From contig NZ_FNLM01000034.1 of assembly GCF_900105725.1 (NCBI RefSeq), positions 248,001 to 312,000 of the forward strand: a stretch of DNA of 64,000 bases. The letters are read 5' to 3'. Below the pieces are notes generated by a model. That model worked only from the letters and a program-made list of their open reading frames with translations. It did no database searches and had not been told where the DNA came from. The position numbers and the translations under genes were made by a program. The first letter of the stretch is position 1. The number at the start of each line of letters is the position of its first letter. Below are positions 9,228 to 17,428 of this stretch, in pieces. This DNA comes from Gordonia westfalica (GTDB lineage Bacteria > Actinomycetota > Actinomycetes > Mycobacteriales > Mycobacteriaceae).

Positions 9228-9391
9228 GGATGCTCACCCATCGTTCGCCTCGATCCTCGACGCCCGCCGTCGTGCTCGCTGAGACCCACGCTCAATACAC
9301 CTTCCCGGCGGTCCGCCACCTGCACCACCAGCCAGTATGCCCCAGGGGCTCGTCCGTGACGCCGCAACTCCAGCACCCACCGCGCCGCCAA
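9224..9391 (-). CDS. Possible 55-residue protein coupled to the M56 peptidase
   Basis: This small frame begins with TTG at 9391, directly at the edge of the BlaI-type operator, and its TGA overlaps the M56 ATG (ATGA). The first 40 residues have a protein-like composition (LELRRHGRAPGAYWLVVQV) and the codons are mostly G/C-ending; the last 15 are Arg/Gly-rich. No family was recognised. It could be a real coupled leader gene, a remnant of a missing gene, or chance. The evidence is only position and composition. Confidence 0.35.
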   Translation of the reverse strand: MAARWVLELRRHGRAPGAYWLVVQVADRREGVLSVGLSEHDGGRRGSRRTMGEHP

Positions 9392-9410
9392 TTACTAGGC
9401 CCTATAGTAG
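9392..9410. promoter_or_regulatory. BlaI-type operator between the M56 gene and the small His-rich gene
   Basis: TTACTAGGCCCTATAGTAG has half-sites TTACTA and TAGTAG with a 7-nt spacer, the same geometry as the site at 7518. It sits between divergent transcription units (the M56 gene to the left, the 9463 gene to the right) and could control both. Confidence 0.65.
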
Positions 9411-9462
9411 TTAGATGACGCGGGTTGACCCAGCCTGCGCGTACTAGTTCGAGGGATGCGCT

Positions 9463-9780
9463 GTGACCGAGAACCCGAGGGGGACGCACTCGCCCCCGGA
9501 CGACCACCGTCGTCAGTATCTGCATGCCATGCGCGACGTCTACCGGGCACCCACGCCATACTCGGCCCACCAGTTCTTCCACCGCGCCCATCACTTCAGC
9601 GTCACCTCGAACCGACGCCGCCACCTCGCCGCACACATCGGTCTCGTCCGCCACCTCGCTGCGATCGGCGACCTCGCCGGGGCGCGTCACCACCTCGGTA
9701 CCGTCCTTGCCTCCCTCGTCCTCCAAAGACATTGCGGCCAACAACCTTCGCAGGCTTCCATCCCCATCCAGAAGTCGTGA
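9463..9780 (+). CDS. Small His/Arg-rich protein, unknown function
   Basis: 105 residues from GTG 9463, with GAGGGA 6 nt upstream. It is soluble, with many His and Arg residues (residues 35-70 include FHRAHHFSV and RRRHLAAHIGLVRHL), and probably helical in the middle. No domain was recognised. It lies just downstream of the BlaI-type operator and 135 nt before a lipoprotein gene, so it probably belongs to the same metal or envelope stress unit. His content suggests metal binding, but this is speculation. An overlapping Pro-rich frame starting at 9456 looks like a shadow. Confidence 0.5.
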   Translation: MTENPRGTHSPPDDHRRQYLHAMRDVYRAPTPYSAHQFFHRAHHFSVTSNRRRHLAAHIGLVRHLAAIGDLAGARHHLGTVLASLVLQRHCGQQPSQASIPIQKS

Positions 9781-9915
9781 CCACGACCACGACGCCCCAG
9801 AGGGCCAGGGTGGCTCTCTACCGACCCTCGATCCCGGTCTCGCCGCCACACCGAGCACACCATCCAGCGCCGCCACCACCGAACACGGCCCTATCCACAC
9901 GAAAGTCCTAGCCGC

Positions 9916-10752
9916 TTGCCTGTCTCGAGCCTGTCCATCCGCACTGTTGCGGTCGTAGTCATCGCCACGCTGACTGTGCTGAGCGGTTGTGCCACCCAGG
10001 AACAACCCACATCCCCACCCCCGCCGGCAACCTCACCAGAGATAGTCGCAACACTGACCCCAGAACTCGACCACCTCCACGCCCTACACATCCGCGCCGA
10101 CGGCACCATCCTCGCCGGAACTCACACCGGCGTAGTCGCCCTCACCGCAGACGGAACCACCAGCCGGGTCGGCGCCTCCGACGACGACTTCATGGGACTG
10201 ACCGGGGTACCCGGCTCTGACCGGCTCTTCGCCTCCGGCCATCCCAGCCCGCGGAGCTCGGCACCCAACCCGCTGGGACTCGTCGCCAGCGAAGATGGCG
10301 GGCAGACATGGACACCGAGATCGGTGGCCGGCCAAATCGACTTCCACGCGCTCGCCACCAACGGACAACTACTCGTAGGCTTCGACGGAATCAACCGCCT
10401 GCTCGTATCGACCGACGACGGGACAAGCTGGAACACCGGCGCGTCCCTGGCCGCAGCAGCACTCACGATCACCGACCACGGCGTCTGGGCGACCACCCCC
10501 GCAGGGCTGCAACACAGCACCGACGACGCCCAGACCTTCACAATCGTCCCCGATGCGCCGGCCCTAGCCCTCCTGGCGGCCGCACCCGATGGCACGCTCT
10601 GGGGCATTGACACCGCCAACACCGTCTGGCGCAGCCCAGACGGCACACACTGGGAACAACGCAGCACCATCAGCAGTGTCACCGCGCTGGTCGCCAGAGA
10701 CGCCGAAACTGCATACGCCGCAAACGGGCAATCGCTATACACGCTCAGCTAA
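9916..10752 (+). CDS. Lipoprotein with BNR/sialidase-like repeats (F510_1955-type)
   Basis: 278 residues. A lipoprotein signal ends in VLSGC (C25). The mature part is a run of short beta repeats with the Asp-box pattern of BNR/exo-sialidase folds: SEDGGQTWT, STDDGTSWN, STDDAQTFT and SPDGTHWE. This fits the F510_1955 family, named a glycosyl hydrolase but without proven activity, and often close to DUF305 genes. The start is uncertain: TTG 9916 is the only candidate that keeps a complete signal peptide. It is probably cotranscribed with the 9463 gene and exposed outside the membrane. Confidence 0.75.
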   Translation: MPVSSLSIRTVAVVVIATLTVLSGCATQEQPTSPPPPATSPEIVATLTPELDHLHALHIRADGTILAGTHTGVVALTADGTTSRVGASDDDFMGLTGVPGSDRLFASGHPSPRSSAPNPLGLVASEDGGQTWTPRSVAGQIDFHALATNGQLLVGFDGINRLLVSTDDGTSWNTGASLAAAALTITDHGVWATTPAGLQHSTDDAQTFTIVPDAPALALLAAAPDGTLWGIDTANTVWRSPDGTHWEQRSTISSVTALVARDAETAYAANGQSLYTLS

Positions 10753-10875
10753 CGGACTCGTGGGGAGCAACGAAGGAAGGAGGCGACTGAGATCCGGAAG
10801 AGCGTTTAGATCTCGCCCACTCCTCGCGAGAACCGCCTAGGTCGCCCGGGCACCCCCCTCTGTCAGATCGCCTTG

Positions 10876-10903
10876 GGCGGGGACGGCCATCGAAGGCCCC
10901 GCC
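10876..10903. terminator. Candidate hairpin terminator after the lipoprotein gene
   Basis: GGCGGGG (10876-10882) pairs with CCCCGCC (10897-10903) across a 14-nt loop. It lies 125 nt after the lipoprotein stop. There is no T run, which is common for actinobacterial terminators. Confidence 0.35.
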
Positions 10904-11107
10904 AATCGGCTGTCCTGGTAGCTGCAGTGATGACATAACGTAAAATCGGCGATGAACAAGGACGAGTGAAAACAGATGCGAGTCAGCACCTTTGGGTTCT
11001 GACCGTTCCCCCGATGCTAAGCAAAGATCACTACCCTGGGTTGGAGTGGCGCCACGTCAGTGGTTGCCGCCTGGCTCCCGAGTCCGTTGTCAGCTGGAAC
11101 TCACACT

Positions 11108-11157
11108 GGGCGGGTTCTAGTCCGTAACGTACGGACTGAGCCTGTCTAGGCCCGCCC
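11108..11157. repeat. Nested inverted repeat
   Basis: An inner perfect inverted repeat, AGTCCGTAACGTACGGACT (11119-11137, 8-bp arms, 3-nt centre), sits inside outer arms GGGCGGG (11108-11114) and CCCGCCC (11151-11157). There is no T run. It could be an operator, a terminator, or a plasmid or element end. Confidence 0.6.
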
Positions 11158-11261
11158 CCTGTTACTCGTCATACTTCAACACGTCTCGCTACCGGCTGAA
11201 TGACGCAGGGGGAGAACACCTCTCACGGTGATGTGACATAAGTGTTGCCACTCACGTACCC

Positions 11262-11555
11262 CTAACCGTTGAAGGGTGGAAGGCCGAAATGTCGAAGCGC
11301 AATGAGGGTTGCGATGATCTCCACGATGGCGATGAGAAGCGCCGAGATCGCAATGCCAGCGCCGCGTTCGTACGGCCGTCTTTGGACTTCGGAGAACGCA
11401 ATGAACGCGAACACAACAGTGACCGGGATCAGGCCCAGGAGCGCGGCGAACAGTGCGAGGCAGGCACAAAGGTTCGTCGTTTCTTCAGGTTTGGGCAAGT
11501 GGACTGGGTCCGCGGTGAGGGTGACGCGCGAGCCTTCGCGACGAGTTACGGGCAC
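11262..11555 (-). CDS. DUF4190-type small membrane protein, copy 1
   Basis: 97 residues. A polar N-terminus containing PKPEETTN is followed by two hydrophobic helices (LCACLALFAALLGLIPVTVV and AGIAISALLIAIVEIIATLI) separated by the charged loop RRPYERG. This is the two-helix DUF4190 pattern; function unknown. GTG 11555 was chosen because the stop of the upstream paralogue lies 1 nt before it, suggesting coupled translation. The longer frame to 11615 would overlap that paralogue. Confidence 0.65.
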   Translation of the reverse strand: MPVTRREGSRVTLTADPVHLPKPEETTNLCACLALFAALLGLIPVTVVFAFIAFSEVQRRPYERGAGIAISALLIAIVEIIATLIALRHFGLPPFNG

Positions 11556-11556
11556 G

Positions 11557-11847
11557 CTACTGAGCCGTCCAATCGCCAAACGGCAGACCAACACTGAATA
11601 GCAACACGACCACAACCGCTATCTCAACGACAGCGATGACGATGGCAGCGACGGCTAAGCCGAAGCCTTGCTCGTGCGGTCGTCGTGCTGTCTCGCGGAT
11701 CGCAATCCACGCGAGAACGATCGCGGCCGGCACAATTCCCGCGAGTGCCGCGAATAGTGCTGCGATGGCGCAACCGTTCGTCGTTTCATCAGGGTGATGG
11801 CCGTACGGGGTCACCTGCGTGCGTCCACGCGTCAGAGTGCTGCTCAT
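11557..11847 (-). CDS. DUF4190-type small membrane protein, copy 2
   Basis: 96 residues from ATG 11847. It has the same layout as its neighbour: polar start, DETTNG, two helices (CAIAALFAALAGIVPAAIVL and GFGLAVAAIVIAVVEIAVVV) and the loop ARRPHEQG. The two genes are paralogues arranged head to tail with a 1-nt gap, so they may form a heterodimer. The open frame reaches 11994, but the extra N-terminus is not family-like. Function unknown. Confidence 0.65.
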   Translation of the reverse strand: MSSTLTRGRTQVTPYGHHPDETTNGCAIAALFAALAGIVPAAIVLAWIAIRETARRPHEQGFGLAVAAIVIAVVEIAVVVVLLFSVGLPFGDWTAQ

Positions 11848-12018
11848 GCGTATGCCGTCAGTGCAGCCGAAGTAGTTCGTCGTGGCGTTGTCATCGACAC
11901 ATAAAAGGGCACGTCTGAGTGTAGGTGCACCGCGCTGAGCCGCAGTACGTCGGATATACAACTCCTCGGCGTGCCGGTGCTTCTCGGCGTACATCGAACA
12001 GTTCTAGTTGGGACTGTG

Positions 12019-12323
12019 TCAGCTGGAGTGGTGGACGAATACCCTCCTGACTTCAGTGTGCCAAGGTCGTACCCCGTCCGACCATCCGCGCCTGGCTTGC
12101 CGGTGTCGGCATTCACCACCAGCGCTGCGAGGGAAGGCTCCCCCGCGTGATTGCACTCATCCGACAACGCGTCGAGGACGCGCGGCAACCTATTGCGTAG
12201 CTCGACTCCACTCATGCCGATCGCCGTTCCGAGCTCTTTATAAGTCAGCAACGTTCTACGCATTGCCGCGACAGTAAGCGCAGCTCGTGCTCGCGCGACC
12301 TCATCTTTCCAGTCTTTAGCCAT
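12019..12323 (-). pseudogene. Small conserved hypothetical protein with a frameshift
   Basis: ATG 12323 opens a soluble helical protein (MAKDWKDEVARARAALTVAA, then TYKELGTAIGMSG, then EPSLAALVVNADTGKPG). At about 12090 the sense moves to another frame that reads RGWSDGVRPWHTEVRRVF and stops at 12019. Restoring one base gives about 101 residues with a continuous, conserved-looking C-terminus. If the frameshift is real, the product instead runs on to 11844 with a low-complexity tail. I recognise it only as a conserved hypothetical of unknown role. Confidence 0.5.
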
Positions 12324-12937
12324 TCCCCCAATGTAGGGCTGCGGCTAGCTGTGTGTACCGCGTCGGCGACGTCATCCAATGATCCGTGTCCCACCACGGC
12401 CCGGCCGGACCTTACACGACCGGTCGCGCGCGGGGCTAAGTTACTCGCCCTACATCAACACGTCCCGTTACCAATTAGAGGAGGACGAGTAGAAACAGCT
12501 GCGAGAACTCGACTCTCCGCGTATCTCGAGTGGCCGTGCAGGTCGTGTCGGTGCGTGGGCGTCCCGTCGCTCTCCGGAGTCACTGTTTCCGGCGGATACT
12601 CGCAACATCAATCGAACCTTCGCCGCGGTGCGTGAACATGGCCGAGTTGCCGAAGGGACTCAAGATGCGTTGCCTGTGCCGCTCGTACGCACGCGTCTCC
12701 TCGAGGCGGATACGATCCGACGTTCGTGCAACGGCGAGTCCGCACACGCCCTCGACCGCTGCCCTGTACGCATCGGGATGCCCCACCGAGAATCGTCACA
12801 CGTGACGAAAGTGGCCTACAAGAGGTTACCCGCGAGCAAGCAACGACGAATCGGTTTCACTGGAATCTGGACCGTGGAAGATACTCTCCCACATGGAGTT
12901 CGGTGTCCCCCAAGGTGCTTGTCGGTGTCGACGCTCG
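12324..12937. other. Gene-poor stretch with the second copy of the dispersed repeat
   Basis: About 610 nt. Several open frames exist on both strands, but none has a recognisable domain, signal peptide or good start. It contains 12440-12472 and 12482-12505, diverged copies of sequences at 11161-11193 and 10959-10982. Nothing else was identified. Confidence 0.5.
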
Positions 12938-13327
<390 letters not shown>

Positions 13328-13330
13328 TTA

Positions 13331-13348
13331 TATACCCCCAGGGGTATA
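13331..13348. promoter_or_regulatory. CsoR/CstR-type operator 2
   Basis: TATACCCCCAGGGGTATA is an inverted repeat of TATACCCC with a 2-nt centre, 16 nt before the preferred MmpL start. It differs from the CopB-side operator at 3833 by a single central base, so cross-talk between the two regulators is possible. Confidence 0.7.
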
Positions 13349-13364
13349 ATCGGAAAGGATGATC

Positions 13365-15527
13365 ATGGCGTCGAAGTCGGCCGTGTCCGAAGACGAACCA
13401 ATCAGTGACTCAGCAAGTCCCTCTGCCGGGATTCTTGGGCGGTGGGGTGCGACGATGGCCGGCCGGGCCCGCTGGGTGTTCGGCGTGTGGGTGCTCCTCC
13501 TCGTCGTCCTCGGGGCGGCGGCACCGTCGGTGTTCTCCTCCCTCGCCGGAGCGGGCTGGCAGGCAAACGGGTCGGAATCGGTCCAGGTCCGCGAACTGGC
13601 CCAGCAGCATTTCGGCGGGAACTCGTCGGCTGCGGTGCAGGTGGTCGTTCATTCCGACCGTGACCGCGTGGAGAGCCCCGCAGTCCAGGCCGTCGTCGGA
13701 CAGATCACCGACCTCGCAGCCACCGACAAGCGGTTCGGTCAGGTCGTGCCCCCGCAGCCGGGCATGTCGATCAGTCCGGATGGTCACACCGGCATAGTCA
13801 TCATCGGCGCCGCCGCCAACACCGACGACATGGTGCGCGCGGTCGACGAACACAAAGACGAGCTGACCGGTCTGTCCGGCAACGGTGTCGAGGTCTACCC
13901 CACCGGTGCGTCGGCGTTGTGGAGTGACTTCAACAAGGCCAATCACGACGCGATGATCAAGGCCGAGCTGTTCTCCTGGCCGGTCACCCTGACGATCATG
14001 GTGCTGGCCTTCGGGTCGCTGGTCGCGGCCGGACTTCCCCTGCTGCTGACCATCGCCGGACTCGTCGCGTCTGCCGGCGGACTGGTCCTGCTCAACCAGG
14101 TCACCCCGATCTCGGTGTGGGCGATCAACTTCGCCATGATGTTCGCCCTGGCCCTGGGTATCGACTACGCACTGTTCATCGTGTCGCGGTTCCGCGATGC
14201 CATTCGCGGTCACGCAGACAACATGCGTGCCGCGGTCGCCGAGACCATGGACACCGCAGGAAAGGCGGTGTTGCTCTCCGGCATCACCGTTCTGGTGAGC
14301 CTGTCCGCGGTGCTGCTGGTTCCCGCACCCGCGGTGCGAACGATGGCCGTGGGCATCATGCTCGCCGTCGTCTTCGTCCTGGCGGCAACGCTGACACTGC
14401 TGCCTGCCGCGCTGGGCAAGCTGGGTCCCAAGGTCAATGCGGTGTCGTTGCCGTACGCCCGCCGTCAGCAACACCGTTCACCGGTGTTCGCCCGTTGGGG
14501 ACTCTTCCTGCACCGTTACCCGTGGACCGTCGCCGCCGGATCCCTCGCCGTGCTGATCGCGCTGGCGATCCCGGTCTTCGGCCTGAAGGTTGCGATGCCG
14601 TCGATCAGCGTCGTCCCCGAGGACGCCCCGGTCCGCCAGGGCTACGAACTCGTCCAGGCTCAGATGGGTGAGGGCGCACCCGGCATGCTGCAGATCGTCG
14701 CACCCGCCGGCGAGGCGCAGCAGACCGCCCAGGCCGCGGCCCAGTCCCCGGGAATCGAGATGGTCACTCCCCCGATGCCCGCCGCCGACGGCTCGGACTA
14801 CGTGATGATGCAAGCACTTCCGACCGTCGACCCCTCCGCCGAACAGATGGGCACGGTCGTCGACGACCTACGCAACACCCTGCCCCAGGGTGCGCTGGTC
14901 GGGGGTGCGCCGACGGAGAATCTCGACCTGCAGCAGGCGCTGAACGACTACTTCCCGCTGGTCGTCGCCGTCATCCTCATCCTGGGCTTCCTGTTGCTCC
15001 TGGTGTCGCTGCAGGCACCGCTGATCGCCCTGATCGGCACCGTGGTCAGCCTGCTGTCGACCGCAGCAGCCTTCGGCGTCGCAAAGCTCATCTTCCAGGA
15101 CGGGCACCTCGCGGACCTGTTGGGCTTCACCCCGCAGGGCTTCCTGGACGGGTGGGGACCGGTGTTCTTCTTCGCGATGATCTTCGCGATCGCGATGGAC
15201 TACACGGTTTTCCTGCTCGCCACCGCGAAAGAGCACTATGAACGCTCCGACGACGCCACACAGGCCCAGATCGACGGCATGGCGCACTCCGGCCGGATCA
15301 TCTTCGCCGCGGCAGCGGTCATGGTCGCGGTGTTCTTCACCTTCGCCCTGGCCGAACCGCTTCCCCCGAAGGAGATGGGCATCATCCTCGGTGTCGCCGT
15401 TCTGCTCGACGCGGTCCTGATCCGTCTCACGCTCCTTCCGGCGCTGCTGCGGATCACGCGCCGCGCGGCATGGTGGTCGCCCGCCTGGTTGCGCCGCATC
15501 CTGCCCAAGATCAGCTTCGCGCACTGA
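13365..15527 (+). CDS. MMPL-family RND transporter
   Basis: About 720 residues in the two-fold MmpL layout: one N-terminal helix, an extracellular porter loop, five helices with the proton-relay signature ALGIDYALFIVSRFRD, then a second loop and five helices with MDYTVFLLATAKEHYE. MmpL pumps use the proton gradient to export lipids, siderophores or drugs in mycolic-acid bacteria. ATG 13365 is preferred over 13359 because GGAAAGG lies 6 nt upstream. Two CsoR-type operators sit just before it, which is unusual for MmpL and suggests export linked to metal or sulfur stress. The substrate is unknown. Confidence 0.9.
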   Translation: MASKSAVSEDEPISDSASPSAGILGRWGATMAGRARWVFGVWVLLLVVLGAAAPSVFSSLAGAGWQANGSESVQVRELAQQHFGGNSSAAVQVVVHSDRDRVESPAVQAVVGQITDLAATDKRFGQVVPPQPGMSISPDGHTGIVIIGAAANTDDMVRAVDEHKDELTGLSGNGVEVYPTGASALWSDFNKANHDAMIKAELFSWPVTLTIMVLAFGSLVAAGLPLLLTIAGLVASAGGLVLLNQVTPISVWAINFAMMFALALGIDYALFIVSRFRDAIRGHADNMRAAVAETMDTAGKAVLLSGITVLVSLSAVLLVPAPAVRTMAVGIMLAVVFVLAATLTLLPAALGKLGPKVNAVSLPYARRQQHRSPVFARWGLFLHRYPWTVAAGSLAVLIALAIPVFGLKVAMPSISVVPEDAPVRQGYELVQAQMGEGAPGMLQIVAPAGEAQQTAQAAAQSPGIEMVTPPMPAADGSDYVMMQALPTVDPSAEQMGTVVDDLRNTLPQGALVGGAPTENLDLQQALNDYFPLVVAVILILGFLLLLVSLQAPLIALIGTVVSLLSTAAAFGVAKLIFQDGHLADLLGFTPQGFLDGWGPVFFFAMIFAIAMDYTVFLLATAKEHYERSDDATQAQIDGMAHSGRIIFAAAAVMVAVFFTFALAEPLPPKEMGIILGVAVLLDAVLIRLTLLPALLRITRRAAWWSPAWLRRILPKISFAH

Positions 15528-15543
15528 ACAACCGAACCGGCAT

Positions 15544-15583
15544 CCGTCCCGGGCCGACCGATCCCCGGTTTGGCCCGGGACGG
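15544..15583. terminator. Strong hairpin between the MmpL and DUF302 genes
   Basis: CCGTCCCGGGCC (15544-15555) pairs perfectly with GGCCCGGGACGG (15572-15583) around a 16-nt loop. It could end or partly attenuate MmpL transcription, or stabilise the mRNA end. There is no T run. Confidence 0.5.
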
Positions 15584-15605
15584 GGCCGAAATGAAAGGAA
15601 AAGCA

Positions 15606-16010
15606 ATGACACTCGCACTGGCCACCACGCTGACCGTCCCCTTCGACGAAGCGGTCGAGCGCACTCGCGCGGCCCTCGCCGACCAGGGATTCGGCGTCCT
15701 CACCGAGATCGACGTCCAGGCCACCCTGAAGAAGAAGCTCGACGAGGACATGGAGCCGTACCTGATCCTCGGCGCCTGCAATCCCCCGCTCGCCCACCGA
15801 GCGCTCGGCGTCCAACGCCAGATCGGACTCCTCCTGCCGTGCAACGTCGTCGTCCGCGCCGACGCCGACAATCCCGGCACGACCCTTGTCGAGGCGATGA
15901 ATCCAGATCTGATGGTTCAGGTCTCGGGTGAGCCCCAACTCGAGTCCGTCGCACGTGATGCCGCCACGAAGCTGCGGGCCGCGATCGACGCACTGTCGAA
16001 CCAGTCCTGA
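15606..16010 (+). CDS. DUF302 protein
   Basis: 134 residues from ATG 15606 with AAAGGAAAA upstream. It covers the whole DUF302 fold: FDEAVERTRAALADQGFGVL at the start, the conserved ILGACNPPLAHRAL loop, and the LPCNVVV strand. The single loop Cys (GACNPP) is conserved in the family. DUF302 proteins often lie beside sulfur-metabolism, thioredoxin or DUF156 genes; the biochemical role is unknown. It sits behind a strong hairpin after MmpL and before a thioredoxin-fold gene. Confidence 0.88.
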   Translation: MTLALATTLTVPFDEAVERTRAALADQGFGVLTEIDVQATLKKKLDEDMEPYLILGACNPPLAHRALGVQRQIGLLLPCNVVVRADADNPGTTLVEAMNPDLMVQVSGEPQLESVARDAATKLRAAIDALSNQS

Positions 16011-16054
16011 CCCCGCCGATCCCAGAACGGATCCCTGACACGACAGGAGTTGTC

Positions 16055-16660
16055 ATGAACCGCTTCGACTTCTACTTCGATCCGGTGTGTCCCTTCGCAT
16101 GGGCCGCATCGCGGTGGCTCGCCGAGCAGGCCGGTGGACACGATGACTCGGTCGACTGGCACGTCATGAGTCTGGCCGTCCTCAACGAGGATCGGGAACC
16201 CGCATCCGATCAGCAACGGCGGCAATGGGACACCTCCCGCCGACTCGGTCGCCTCTTCATGGCCGCCATCGCAAAGAACGGGGAGGACACCATCGGGTCC
16301 CTGTACTCGGTGCTCGGCCGGCGCTTCCACCACGAGGGGGCCGAGATGACCTCAGCGGTCGTCTCGGAGATCCTCGTCGAGGCCGGACTGCCCACCGAAC
16401 TGGCCGAGGCGATGAACGACGACTCGCATGACGATGCCCTGAGGGCAGCGCACCAACGCAGCCAGGAAGCGCTGGGAGAGAACGGCGGCAGCCCGATCAC
16501 CGGGATCAACGGAACCCATTTCTTCGGCCCGGTGCTCTCCGACATCCCGACCGGAGACGAAGCGCAAGCCCTCTACTCCGCGATCTTCACCCTCGGGACC
16601 ACGCCAGTGTTCTCCCAGCTCAAGCGGCCTACCAGCGGACGGCCGGTCTTCCAGCGCTAG
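16055..16660 (+). CDS. DsbA-fold protein, Rv2466c-like, with a single active-site Cys
   Basis: 201 residues with SD AGGAG before ATG 16055. The N-terminal thioredoxin strand leads into DPVCPFAWAASRWL. In Rv2466c, a mycothiol-dependent oxidoreductase, this motif is CPWC; here it is C12-P-F-A15, so the resolving Cys is absent and a one-thiol mechanism through mycothiol is likely (inference). The helical insert and the cis-Pro loop (GSPITGINGTHFFGPV) are intact, and length fits the family. It is 44 nt after DUF302, so probably cotranscribed. Confidence 0.82.
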   Translation: MNRFDFYFDPVCPFAWAASRWLAEQAGGHDDSVDWHVMSLAVLNEDREPASDQQRRQWDTSRRLGRLFMAAIAKNGEDTIGSLYSVLGRRFHHEGAEMTSAVVSEILVEAGLPTELAEAMNDDSHDDALRAAHQRSQEALGENGGSPITGINGTHFFGPVLSDIPTGDEAQALYSAIFTLGTTPVFSQLKRPTSGRPVFQR

Positions 16661-16756
16661 CCGCCCGTACCGGCGTGAGAGCCCAAGGTCCTCACGCCGG
16701 TGCCGCTGGGCACTCGCTGCATGGCGATGAGTCCCTTGTTCGCAGCGACAGGCCCG

Positions 16757-16770
16757 ACTTCCATGGAAGT
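16757..16770. promoter_or_regulatory. Palindrome abutting the GNAT start codon
   Basis: ACTTCCATGGAAGT is a perfect 14-bp palindrome whose last base is directly followed by the ATG at 16771. It may be an operator or a start-masking hairpin. The binder is unknown. Confidence 0.35.
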
Positions 16771-17351
16771 ATGGAGAACCCTCAATCGGCGACCGAATCG
16801 GTGGTGCAGACGGGGTCACCACCTGCCGGCCTCGTCATCCGCCTACTGATCAGTCGGACCGGCCATCGGTCGTGGCGCTGCACCAACGGATGAGCGGTCG
16901 CGAGACCTACATGCGCTTCTTCGCGCTGAGCCTTGGCGATCTCGACGCGTTGGCGGCGGACATCTGCGCGGAAGACGGCCGGCATCTCGCACTCGGTGCG
17001 TTCAGCGGGACGCGACTGGTCGGAGTCGCATACCTGGTGGCGGCACCGCCGACTCTGCACCGGAATGGCAGGCCGGGCGGACCCGACAGTGGTGAGGTTG
17101 CGATGGTCGTCGCACACGATCATCAGGACCACGGCGTGGGTACCGCGCTTATTCACAATCTGGCGGTGCGGGCTCGTCAGCGCGGATTCCACGAACTGAC
17201 TGCAGAGATACTCGCCGAGAACACCCACATGCTCCGGCTCGTCCGCGAACAGGGGTGGTCGCGCTGGATTCGCCGTGAGGGGGCAGTCGTCCACCTCGAT
17301 GTCGATCTCGACGAGGCTGCCGTCGATCCTGGCCTGTCCGCCGATAAGTGA
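16771..17351 (+). pseudogene. GNAT-family N-acetyltransferase with a one-base frameshift
   Basis: Frame 1 from ATG 16771 gives MENPQSATESVVQTG and LVIR. After one missing C at about 16843, frame 3 continues with DQSDRPSVVALHQRMSGR and a full GNAT core: acetyl-CoA loop VVAHDHQDHGVGTALI and TAEILAENTHMLRLV. Corrected length is about 193 residues. The opening (IRP then VVALHQRMSxRETYMRFF) matches GNAT domains often found with universal stress proteins. The substrate is unknown. A database would start this at GTG 16872 and lose the first strand. Confidence 0.7.
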
Positions 17352-17361
17352 CTTACGTCCC
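17348..17361. promoter_or_regulatory. DosR-like box
   Basis: GTGACTTACGTCCC matches 12 of 14 positions of the DosR/DevR core GGGACTWWAGTCCC. It lies 67 nt upstream of the membrane-protein start, overlapping the end of the GNAT gene. Functional assignment is by resemblance only. Confidence 0.4.
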
Positions 17362-17428
17362 TGACGTCGAAGCCCTGTTGCGGGCACGCTGTAGTCAAGG
17401 ACGTCCCATGCGGTCGAGGTGCGATCAG

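Larger units (their letters stand above)
10753..11261. other. Gene-poor stretch with hairpins and one half of a dispersed repeat
   Basis: About 510 nt without a convincing gene on either strand. It looks less GC-rich than its surroundings. It holds a GC-rich hairpin (10876-10903), a nested inverted repeat (11108-11157), and two short sequences (10959-10982 and 11161-11193) that recur in diverged form at 12482-12505 and 12440-12472. Confidence 0.6.

Noticed and set aside
12351..12937. Overlapping frames of 60-140 codons on both strands
   Set aside because: No domain, signal peptide, ribosome site or consistent codon pattern; they look like chance frames in GC-rich DNA.
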